From Haloterrigena turkmenica DSM 5511 (GTDB lineage Archaea; Halobacteriota; Halobacteria; Halobacteriales; Natrialbaceae), in NCBI RefSeq assembly GCF_000025325.1, contig NC_013743.1, positions 1,488,001-1,552,000 on the forward strand: 64,000 nt of DNA. The letters are read 5' to 3'. Position numbers and translations under genes: made by a program. The first letter of the stretch is position 1. The number at the start of each line of letters is the position of its first letter. The notes beneath the pieces are model-generated. The model did not search any database. It was not told where the DNA came from and was given only the letters and a program-made list of their open reading frames with translations. Below, piece by piece: positions 1-7,408 of the stretch.

Positions 1-1089
1 CCCCCAGCCGAACAGGTCGGCCAACAGGCCGACGCCGACGGAGCCGGCAGCGCCGACGACGGTGTAGACCGTCCGGACGAGTCCGAACCCGGCACCGCGC
101 TCGGCGGTTTCGAACTGGTCGAGGAAGCGCGGGTCGAGCGCCGCGAAGAAACTCGAGCCCAGTCCGGCCAAGACCACAGCGGCGGCGACGGTCACGCGGC
201 TCCGGGCGCCGACCAGTCCGAAGAGGCCGATCGCCCCCGCGAGCATCGAGCCGCCGATCGCGATGTCGCGTCCGATTCGATCGGAGAGGTCGCCGAGGAA
301 GAACTGGCCGACGGTTCGCACGACGAAAAACGCCGAGAAGGCCGTTCCGGCGGCCGTCGCCGAGTAGTCGTGGTAGGCGACGAAGAACGTCGGGAGGAAG
401 GTGAGCAGCCCTTGGACGATGAACGTGCCGAGCATGGCGACCGCGAGCGTGAAGACGATCGCTGGCCGCGAGAGCAGGTCGACCAGTGCGGCGAGTTCGA
501 ACCGGTCGCGCATCGGCTGTTCCGGTCGTCGCGGCTCAGTCGGGCGGATCTGCCACGCGAACAGTGCGAACACCGGGAGGCCGACGCCGAGAACGAGCGC
601 GAGCGCGGGCCGCCAGCCGAACCGGACGCCGACCCACGCCGCCGCGACGGGCGCGACCAGCCCGGCAAGCGGACCGCCGATCGAGTGGATGCCCACTGCA
701 CGACCGAGTTCGTCGTAGGTCCGCGACAGCAGCGTCGTCGCGACGGCGTAGTGCAGTCCGGCGACGGCCCCGAGGAGGACGGCGAGGACGACGAAGGCGG
801 GAAACGCGGGCGAGAGGGCGAGCAGGAGGCTCGCGATCGACGTGCCGCCGACGGCGACGAGGATCACTCGTTTCTCCCCGTATCGGTCGCCGAGGACGCC
901 GCTGGGGAACTGCGAGAGGCCATAGGCGAGCCACATCCCCGACAGAGCGAACCCGATCTGCGTGTTGGAAACGGCGAAGTCGTCGACGATGAACGGAATG
1001 ACCGGACTGATCGCCATCCGAGCGAAGTAGGTGACGAAGAACGCGAGCAGACAGAGGACGAGTACTGTCGACCGATACTGCCAACGCAT
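1..1089 (-). CDS. MFS transporter, C-terminus cut by window edge
   Basis: This is a major facilitator superfamily permease of the cytoplasmic membrane. The minus frame is open from 1089 to the window edge and translates to alternating hydrophobic helices. Between the second and third helices it carries a GDRYGEKR stretch, the classic MFS loop motif, and a second similar loop, GDLSDRIGRD, occurs in the second half. About 363 codons are present and the end is missing. I start at the ATG at 1089 (MRWQYRS). An in-frame ATG at 1131 would add 14 polar residues and is less likely. The substrate cannot be read from the sequence. It is transcribed away from everything else in the window. Confidence 0.85.
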   Translation of the reverse strand, partial: MRWQYRSTVLVLCLLAFFVTYFARMAISPVIPFIVDDFAVSNTQIGFALSGMWLAYGLSQFPSGVLGDRYGEKRVILVAVGGTSIASLLLALSPAFPAFVVLAVLLGAVAGLHYAVATTLLSRTYDELGRAVGIHSIGGPLAGLVAPVAAAWVGVRFGWRPALALVLGVGLPVFALFAWQIRPTEPRRPEQPMRDRFELAALVDLLSRPAIVFTLAVAMLGTFIVQGLLTFLPTFFVAYHDYSATAAGTAFSAFFVVRTVGQFFLGDLSDRIGRDIAIGGSMLAGAIGLFGLVGARSRVTVAAAVVLAGLGSSFFAALDPRFLDQFETAERGAGFGLVRTVYTVVGAAGSVGVGLLADLFGWG

Positions 1090-1173
1090 GAATTCCGTCC
1101 GCCGGTTTCGGAGAGACGAGGATAAGGCCATCGAGACACGGCTCCGACGGCGGACGACCGCGAGTCCTCGAGG

Positions 1174-1641
1174 CTAGCAGTGGTCGGACTCGGGTTCGAA
1201 CGTCGACTCGAACTCGCCGTCCTCGAGGACGAACAACTCCGTCGCCGGACAAGGTTCGTCGAACGACGACGGCTCGAGCGTCGTCTCCGCGACGGTGGCG
1301 TCGTCGACGGAGACGACCACGGCGTACTCGTCGCGGTTGCGTATCGTGACGACGACGTGGGCGTCGGACTCGAGGTCGTAGCTCCCGTCGAACGTGGCCG
1401 TCTCGGAGTCGATCTCGAGCCCGACCGACCGCTGTCCGTCGATCAGGTTCCAGAGACGGACTCGGTGGGGTGAACCGTCGACCGACTGGAAGCCGACGGT
1501 CGCTCGAGCGATCGGGTCGTCGGGATCCGATGGGACCTCCGGGGTCGTCGACTCTTGGAGGACCGTCGCCTCGGTCGAGACACAGCCCGCGATCGCGGCA
1601 CTCGAGGCGGCGACGCCGGCGAGCAACGAACGGCGGTTCAT
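1174..1641 (-). CDS. secreted lipoprotein of unknown function
   Basis: This 155-residue protein begins MNRRSLLAGVAASSAAIAGC, a Tat-type signal peptide ending in a lipobox (AIAGC). It is therefore probably exported and lipid-anchored on the outside of the membrane. The mature part is acidic and looks like a small beta-rich domain, with a Cys pair near the end (EPCPATE, and the final Cys). I do not recognise the family. I chose the ATG at 1641 because it places the twin arginines at the N-terminus. An upstream GTG at 1671 would add ten residues before the signal. Confidence 0.75.
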   Translation of the reverse strand: MNRRSLLAGVAASSAAIAGCVSTEATVLQESTTPEVPSDPDDPIARATVGFQSVDGSPHRVRLWNLIDGQRSVGLEIDSETATFDGSYDLESDAHVVVTIRNRDEYAVVVSVDDATVAETTLEPSSFDEPCPATELFVLEDGEFESTFEPESDHC

Positions 1642-1870
1642 AGTGGCTATTACGTACACCACTTGGCGCAAAGATGCTTTGGGTGGGCTGAGGCGACCGA
1701 ATTCAGGGTTTCACGAGAGTCTGCACGGCGGTCATTTCGCGGCCGGTGCTCGAGAGGGGTTCGCCTCGACGCCGCGTTCGGTCGAGTCGCTCGAAACGGA
1801 ACCGGGTCGGCGGCGACCGACCGTCGGAGATCCTGCACCGCTAAGTGGCCCCGTCCCCGAGAGACCCGTA

Positions 1871-3022
1871 ATGAACGGCAACCGCTTCGGTCGCCTCTTC
1901 CAGGTGACCACGTTCGGCGAGAGCCACGGGGAGGCGATGGGCTGTACCATCTCGGGCTGTCCCGCCGGCCTCGAGCTCTCGGAGGAGGACATCCAGGAGG
2001 ACTTAGATCGGCGAAAGCCGGGCCAGTCGATGATCACGACCAGCCGCGGCGAACCCGACGACGTCTCGATCAAGTCCGGGATTCAGGACGGCTACACGAC
2101 CGGGACGCCGATCGGGCTGGTCATCCAGAACAAGGACGCTCGTTCAGGCAAGTACGAGCCGTTCATCACCGCACCCCGTCCGTCCCACGGCGACTTCACC
2201 TACTCGGCGAAGTTCGGTACCCGTAACTGGGGCGGCGGCGGCCGCTCGTCGGCCCGCGAGACCGTCAACTGGGTCGCCGCGGGCGCGATCGCAAAGAAGC
2301 TCCTCGCGCGCGAGGGAATCGAACTCAAGGCCCACGTCAACCAGATCGGCGACGTCGAGGCCCCCGAGGTAAGCTTCGAGCAGATTAAGGAACACTCCGA
2401 GGAGAACGACGTCCGCTGTGCCGATCCCGAGACCGCCGCGGAGATGCAGGAACTCATCGAGGAGTACCAGGAGGAAGGCGACTCCATCGGCGGCTCGATC
2501 TACTTCGAGGCCCAGGGCGTCCCCGTCGGCCTCGGCGCACCTCGGTTCGACTCGCTGTCCGCGCGACTCGGACAGGCCATGATGGCGGTCCCGGCGACGA
2601 CGGCCTTCGAGTTCGGCCTCGGTCGCGAGGCCCGCGAGTGGACGGGCAAGGAGCGAAACGACGACTGGGAGTTCGACGACGAGGGGAACCCGACGCCCGT
2701 CGAGAACGACCACGGCGGCATCCAGGGCGGCATCTCGAGCGGCGAACCGATCTACGGCGAGGTCACGCTCCACGCACCTACGTCGATCCCCAAGTCCCAG
2801 CAGACCGCCGACTGGGAGACCGGCGAAATCAAGGAAGAGAAGGTTATCGGCCGCCACGACCCCGTCCTCCCGCCGCGAGGCGTCCCGGTCGTCGAGGCGA
2901 TGCTCGCGCTGACGCTCGTCGACTTCATGCTGCTGTCGGGCCGGCTCAACCCCGACCGCGTCGACGACCAGCCCGGCGAGTACGACACGGACTACCACCC
3001 GAGCAACCCGCAGAACGAGTGA
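1871..3022 (+). CDS. aroC: chorismate synthase
   Basis: Chorismate synthase converts 5-enolpyruvylshikimate-3-phosphate to chorismate, the last common step to aromatic amino acids, and uses reduced FMN. The 383-residue protein starts MNGNRFGRLFQVTTFGESHG and has the family signatures GESHG, RSSARETVNW and GGIQGGISSGEP, in the expected order. The open frame extends far upstream, but homology starts at the ATG at 1871. A weak TATA-like element (GCTAAGTG) lies about 30 bases before it. Length and motifs are normal. No other shikimate genes are adjacent. Confidence 0.97.
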   Translation: MNGNRFGRLFQVTTFGESHGEAMGCTISGCPAGLELSEEDIQEDLDRRKPGQSMITTSRGEPDDVSIKSGIQDGYTTGTPIGLVIQNKDARSGKYEPFITAPRPSHGDFTYSAKFGTRNWGGGGRSSARETVNWVAAGAIAKKLLAREGIELKAHVNQIGDVEAPEVSFEQIKEHSEENDVRCADPETAAEMQELIEEYQEEGDSIGGSIYFEAQGVPVGLGAPRFDSLSARLGQAMMAVPATTAFEFGLGREAREWTGKERNDDWEFDDEGNPTPVENDHGGIQGGISSGEPIYGEVTLHAPTSIPKSQQTADWETGEIKEEKVIGRHDPVLPPRGVPVVEAMLALTLVDFMLLSGRLNPDRVDDQPGEYDTDYHPSNPQNE

Positions 3023-3112
3023 CCAGGTAGCCGATCGAGGCGCCGGTCGGCCGTATTCTCAATCGCTTACATCGGTACTAAACGATAACTCGTTCCGCGT
3101 CGACGCCCGTAT

Positions 3113-3622
3113 ATGGGTACTGGTAACATCCCACAGTTGGGCGTCGAGATTCCGGAACTCTCGCAGGTCGCGTTCGTCGTCGAGGACCTCGAGGACGGTA
3201 TGGATCGATTCGACGGCCTCCTCGGCATCGGACCCTGGGAGATCTACCGGTTCGAACCGCCCGCACTGACCGATCGGACCTACCGCGGCGAGCCTCACGA
3301 GTACTCGATGCGCCTCGCGCTCGCGCAACTCGGCGAGACGATGATCGAACTGATCGAACCGCTCGAGGGGCCGAGCATCTACACCGAACATCTGGAGGAA
3401 CACGGCGAGGGACTGCACCACGTCGCCTGTTTCGCGTTCGACGATCCCCACGCGGTCGTCGACGAGTTCGAGTCCGCGGGGCTACCTGTGCTCCAGAGCG
3501 GGAACTTCGACGGCACCGAGTTCTGGTACTTCGACACCGCCGACGAACTCAACGGCGCGATCTTCGAGACCGCGGCGAACGTGGACGCGATGCCTGAGCC
3601 GGACGCGACCTATCCAGAGTAG
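3113..3622 (+). CDS. VOC (glyoxalase/bleomycin-resistance) family protein
   Basis: This 169-residue protein has two beta-alpha-beta-beta-beta modules of the vicinal oxygen chelate fold. Likely metal ligands are the Glu in ETMIELIEPLEG, the second His of GLHHVACF, and the Glu of NGAIFET. The usual first His (HVxI) is replaced by SQVAFVVED. The layout resembles methylmalonyl-CoA epimerase and other VOC isomerases, but the substrate is not determined. It stands alone between aroC and a convergent OsmC gene. A TATA-like TACTAAAC lies about 33 bases before the ATG, suggesting its own short-leader transcript. Confidence 0.8.
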   Translation: MGTGNIPQLGVEIPELSQVAFVVEDLEDGMDRFDGLLGIGPWEIYRFEPPALTDRTYRGEPHEYSMRLALAQLGETMIELIEPLEGPSIYTEHLEEHGEGLHHVACFAFDDPHAVVDEFESAGLPVLQSGNFDGTEFWYFDTADELNGAIFETAANVDAMPEPDATYPE

Positions 3623-3660
3623 CGCGGCCGCGCAGGCGCGACGCTCCCGTCGTGGGCCGC

Positions 3661-4065
3661 CTACAGCCGTTCCCATGAGACGTCCATCGGCGTCTCCTCG
3701 TCGACGAGCTGCGAGACGTGACAGCCCCGCTCGCCGAAGTCGACGAGGCGATCGACCGTCTCGTCGTCGGCGTCGGTCTCGAGTCGGATCGTCGCCTCGA
3801 GTCGGTCGACCGAGCCCCGTTCGGGTTCGGCCTCGGTCGTGACCTCGATGGTCTCGACCGGCGTCTCGCGCTTGTTCGCCTGGAAGCGAACGCTCAGCGA
3901 GAGACAGGAGGCCAGCGCGCCGAGGAAGACGTCGACCGGCGTCGGCCCCGTCTCCGAGCCGCCGGCCGACTCGGGTTCGTCGAACCGCCACTCGAACGAA
4001 CCGGCCTCGATGGTCCCGCCCATCCCCTCCGGGTTCCGGGCGGTGACGGTTCGCTCGGGCATCAT
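3661..4065 (-). CDS. OsmC/Ohr family peroxide-detoxifying protein
   Basis: This 134-residue OsmC-family protein probably reduces organic peroxides in the cytoplasm. Both redox cysteines of the family are present, in ALASCLSLSV and in ERGCHVSQ. Two adjacent ATGs (4065 and 4062) are preceded on the minus strand by GAGGTGG at a spacing of about seven bases, a good Shine-Dalgarno match that decides the start. The frame stays open about 58 codons further upstream, but that stretch is Arg-rich and not OsmC-like. The gene diverges from the acoAB operon. Confidence 0.85.
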   Translation of the reverse strand: MMPERTVTARNPEGMGGTIEAGSFEWRFDEPESAGGSETGPTPVDVFLGALASCLSLSVRFQANKRETPVETIEVTTEAEPERGSVDRLEATIRLETDADDETVDRLVDFGERGCHVSQLVDEETPMDVSWERL

Positions 4066-4258
4066 TCGCGGACCACCTCGGTCGACGTCGGTACTGATGC
4101 TGGCGTCGGCGACCGCAGTTCCGATTCCGCGCCGTGATCGACGGACTGCGAGCGGTCGAGGTCCCGTCTTCGGTGTGTTGGTACGCGCATCCCGTTCGAT
4201 CCTCACCGTTGGGAGGCATAAACGACCGCCTACGGGCATCGGCCTTGCTCACCGTTAG

Positions 4259-4269
4259 CATTATACTTT
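4259..4269 (+). promoter_or_regulatory. TATA element of the acoAB-acoX transcript
   Basis: CATTATACTTT is centred about 28 bases before the ATG at 4292. That spacing is expected for a leaderless haloarchaeal transcript. It stands out as AT-rich in GC-rich surroundings. Confidence 0.6.
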
Positions 4270-4291
4270 GGTTTGTGGTACCGTGTGTCGC

Positions 4292-5338
4292 ATGGCCGAC
4301 TATACACTAGACACGGAGGAGGGGCGACGGGAGGCGCTCCGTCGGATGCTGACGATTCGGGAGTTCGACTCGACGGCGGGTGACTACTTCGCCGACGGAG
4401 AGATTCCCGGCTTCGTCCACCTCTACATTGGGGAAGAGGCAGTCGGCGTCGGTACGTGTGCCGCGCTCGAGCCCGACGATTACATCGCGAGCACGCACCG
4501 GGGCCACGGACACTGCATCGCGAAGGGATTGGACCCGAAGCTGATGATGGCCGAGCTGTTCGGCAAGCAGGATGGCTACTGCAACGGAAAGGGCGGTTCG
4601 ATGCACATCGCCGACGTCGACTCCGGGATGCTCGGCGCGAACGGCATCGTCGGCGCGGGGCCGCCGCTGGCGACGGGCGCCGCGCTGTCGATCGACTACG
4701 ACGACCGCGAGCAGGTAGCCGTCGGCTTCCTCGGCGACGGTGCCGTCGCACAGGGGCAGGTACACGAGGCGATCAACCTCGCAGCGACCTGGGACCTGCC
4801 GGCGGTCTTCGTCGTCGAGAACAATCACTACGGTGAGGGGACGCCAGTCGAGGAACAGCACAACGTCGACGACCTGAGCGACACCGCCGGCGCCTACGAC
4901 ATCCCCGGCGTCACCGTCGACGGAATGGACGTCACGGCCGTCGCCGAGGCCATCGAGGAGGCGCGCAAGCGCGCTCGAGACGGCGACGGTCCGACCATCG
5001 TCGAGGCCGAGACCTACCGCTACCGCGGCCACTACGAGGGCGACGAGGAGCCCTACCGGGACGAAGACGAGATCGAGAAGTGGAAGGAGCAGGACCCGAT
5101 CGACCGGTTCTCGGAGCTGCTGGTCGATCGCGGCGAACTGACCGAGGAGGAACTCGAGGAGCTGCGGGACGAGATCGAGACGGAGATCAAGGAAGCGGTC
5201 GAGTACGCTCAGGACGCCCCGCTACCGGACCCGAGCGAAGCCTACGAGGACATGTTCGCGGAGATGCCACCCGAGATCGAACGGTTCGCCAGCCAGGCCC
5301 GTGCGGACGGCGGTTCGCTCGGAGGTGATCGGCGATGA
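4292..5338 (+). CDS. acoA: thiamine-diphosphate-dependent dehydrogenase E1 alpha (acetoin/pyruvate type)
   Basis: This is the alpha subunit of a 2-oxoacid or acetoin dehydrogenase E1, which decarboxylates or cleaves its substrate with ThDP and passes the acyl group to lipoyl-E2. The 348 residues include STHRGHGHCIAKG, NGKGGSMHI and the ThDP motif from GDGAVAQG through VVENN. These resemble AcoA of acetoin dehydrogenase more than pyruvate E1 alpha. I start at 4292 (MADYTLDTEEG); an ATG/GTG further upstream overlaps the TATA box. The stop overlaps the acoB start by four bases, so the subunits are translationally coupled. The AcoX-like gene downstream supports an acetoin-type assignment, which remains an inference. 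Confidence 0.88.
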   Translation: MADYTLDTEEGRREALRRMLTIREFDSTAGDYFADGEIPGFVHLYIGEEAVGVGTCAALEPDDYIASTHRGHGHCIAKGLDPKLMMAELFGKQDGYCNGKGGSMHIADVDSGMLGANGIVGAGPPLATGAALSIDYDDREQVAVGFLGDGAVAQGQVHEAINLAATWDLPAVFVVENNHYGEGTPVEEQHNVDDLSDTAGAYDIPGVTVDGMDVTAVAEAIEEARKRARDGDGPTIVEAETYRYRGHYEGDEEPYRDEDEIEKWKEQDPIDRFSELLVDRGELTEEELEELRDEIETEIKEAVEYAQDAPLPDPSEAYEDMFAEMPPEIERFASQARADGGSLGGDRR

Positions 5339-6342
5339 CCGCCCAGGCCGAGATCGAGCGCGCCGAGGAGACCGAGACAATGACCGTCCGCGAGGCGATT
5401 CGGATGGGGCTGCGCGAGGAACTCGAGCGCGACGAGGACGTCTACCTGATGGGCGAGGACGTCGGCAAGTTCGGCGGCGTCCTCGAGGTGACCAGCGGCC
5501 TCTGGGAGGAGTTCGGCGATGAACGCGTCCGCGACACGCCGATCAGCGAGGCCGGCTTCATCGGCGCCGCGACCGGCGCCGCCGCGACCGGGACCCGACC
5601 CGTCGCCGAGCTCATGTTCTCGGACTTCATGGGCGTCTCGATGGAGCAGATCATGAACCAGATGGCGAAGATGCGCTACATGTTCGGCGGGAAGACGGAG
5701 ATGCCCGTCACCGTCCGGACGACCGAGGGCGGCGGCATGGGCGCCGCGAGCCAACACTCCGGCACGGTCCACACCTGGATCGCCCACTTCCCCGGCCTGA
5801 AGGCCGTCGCGCCGGGCACGGCCGCCGCGGCGAAGGGGCTGACGAAGGCCGCGGTCCGGTCGGACGACCCCGTGTTCGTCTTCGAGAACAAGATGATCTA
5901 CGAGCAGCAGGGCGAGGTCCCTACCGACGAGGAGTTCACCGTCCCGCTCGGCGAGGCCGCGGTCGAACGCGAGGGCGAGGACGTCACCGTCGTGGCGACC
6001 CAGCGGCTCGTCGGCGAGAGCCTGCAGACCGCCGACAGCCTGGCCGACGACGTCAGCGTCGAGGTCATCGACGCCCGCTCGCTGTACCCGCTGGACACGG
6101 AGACCATCGCCGAGAGCGTCCGGAAGACGGGGCGGCTAGTGGTCGCCGACGAGAGCCCCCTCTCCTACGGCGTCCACGCCGAGATCGTCAGCCGCGTCCA
6201 AGAGGAGGCGTTCTTCAGCCTCGACGCCCCGATCCAGCGGATCGGGACGCCGGACACTCACATGCCGTTCAGTCCCCCGCTCGAGCAGGAGGTCCTCCCC
6301 GACGGCGACGACGTCCGGGAGGCGATCGAGCTGATCACGTAG
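5335..6342 (+). CDS. acoB: thiamine-diphosphate-dependent dehydrogenase E1 beta
   Basis: This is the beta subunit of the same alpha2-beta2 E1. The 335-residue protein carries the family landmarks MGEDVGKFGG, RVRDTPISEAGFIGAATGAA, RTTEGGGMGAASQHS and, in the C-terminal transketolase domain, DARSLYPLDTETI. An ATGA overlap with acoA fixes the start. In bacteria, E1 alpha-beta genes are followed by E2 and E3 on the same strand. Here the next gene is an AcoX-type kinase, the E2 gene is on the opposite strand, and no dihydrolipoamide dehydrogenase is in the window. Confidence 0.9.
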   Translation: MTAQAEIERAEETETMTVREAIRMGLREELERDEDVYLMGEDVGKFGGVLEVTSGLWEEFGDERVRDTPISEAGFIGAATGAAATGTRPVAELMFSDFMGVSMEQIMNQMAKMRYMFGGKTEMPVTVRTTEGGGMGAASQHSGTVHTWIAHFPGLKAVAPGTAAAAKGLTKAAVRSDDPVFVFENKMIYEQQGEVPTDEEFTVPLGEAAVEREGEDVTVVATQRLVGESLQTADSLADDVSVEVIDARSLYPLDTETIAESVRKTGRLVVADESPLSYGVHAEIVSRVQEEAFFSLDAPIQRIGTPDTHMPFSPPLEQEVLPDGDDVREAIELIT

Positions 6343-6370
6343 CGATGGCAGCGAGCCACGGGGCCGACGC

Positions 6371-7390
6371 GTGACCCGCGTCGGACTCATCGCGAACCCG
6401 GCTGCCGGTCGCGACATCCGGCGGCTCACCGGCGGCGCGAGCGTCGTCGACAACTACGCCAAGCGCCGCGTCGCCGAGTGCGTCCTCGAGGGGCTGGCCG
6501 TCGTCGCCGAGCCGCCTGACGTCGCGGTCATGCCCGACCGGAGCGGGATCGCCGACCACGCCGTTTCCGAGGCGCCCGACGACCTCGCGGTCGAACGCGT
6601 GGAGATGACGGTCGAGGAGTCGGCCGCGGACACGCGACGGGCGGCCGCGCGCTTCCGCGAGAGCGCCGATGCCGTCGTCGTCCTCGGCGGCGACGGCACC
6701 ACCCGCGACGTCGCGCTCGAGATCGGCGACGTTCCGCTGGTTTCCGTCTCGACGGGGACGAACAACGTCGTGCCGACGCCGGTCGACGGCACCGTCGCTG
6801 GGGCGGCCGCGGCCGCGGTCGCGACCGGCGCCGCGGACGCCGACGCGGTAACCGATCGGCACGGGCGGATCGACGTTCGAGCGGACGACGTCAACGGCGA
6901 GAAGCGACTCACCGGACTGGCGGCGGTCGAGATCACGGACCGATCGTTCGTCGGCACGCGGGCCGTCATCGATCCGTCGGAACTGATCGGCGGCGTCGTC
7001 TCGCGGGCGCACCCGAGCGATATCGGCCTCGGGAGCGTCGCCGGCTGCCTCGAGCCGCTGGCGCCCGACGCGCCGGGCGGCGTCGCACTTCGCCTCGACG
7101 ATCCCGAGGTGACGGCACGATCGGTCTCGGCGATCGTCGCGCCCGGGATGACGGCGACGATCGGAGTCGCCGAGCGCGACCGGCTGGAGTGGGACGAGCC
7201 GGCGACCTTCGACGTGTCGGACGTCGTCGTCGGCGCGGACGGCGAGCGCGAACTCGAGGTCGTGGACGCGACGGTCGAGATGACGCCGACCGCCGACGGG
7301 CCGCGACTCGTGGACGCCGACGCCGCGCTCGGCGCCGCCGTCGAGGCGGGCGCGCTGGTCCGCGACGGCCCGCTGCTCGAGGAGCGGTAG
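6371..7390 (+). CDS. acoX: ATP-NAD kinase-like protein, AcoX type
   Basis: This 339-residue protein belongs to the NAD kinase superfamily. It begins at a GTG (TRVGLIANPAAGRD) and contains the diagnostic GGDGTTRDVA motif and the following STGTNN segment. AcoX proteins accompany acetoin dehydrogenase genes in bacteria, but their role is not firmly established. It lies 28 bases after acoB on the same strand, so it is probably the third gene of that operon. Its stop is 18 bases from the stop of the convergent E2 gene. The C-terminal half is strongly acidic and lacks recognisable motifs. Confidence 0.75.
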   Translation: MTRVGLIANPAAGRDIRRLTGGASVVDNYAKRRVAECVLEGLAVVAEPPDVAVMPDRSGIADHAVSEAPDDLAVERVEMTVEESAADTRRAAARFRESADAVVVLGGDGTTRDVALEIGDVPLVSVSTGTNNVVPTPVDGTVAGAAAAAVATGAADADAVTDRHGRIDVRADDVNGEKRLTGLAAVEITDRSFVGTRAVIDPSELIGGVVSRAHPSDIGLGSVAGCLEPLAPDAPGGVALRLDDPEVTARSVSAIVAPGMTATIGVAERDRLEWDEPATFDVSDVVVGADGERELEVVDATVEMTPTADGPRLVDADAALGAAVEAGALVRDGPLLEER

Positions 7391-7408
7391 CGACTCTCGT
7401 TTTCGCGA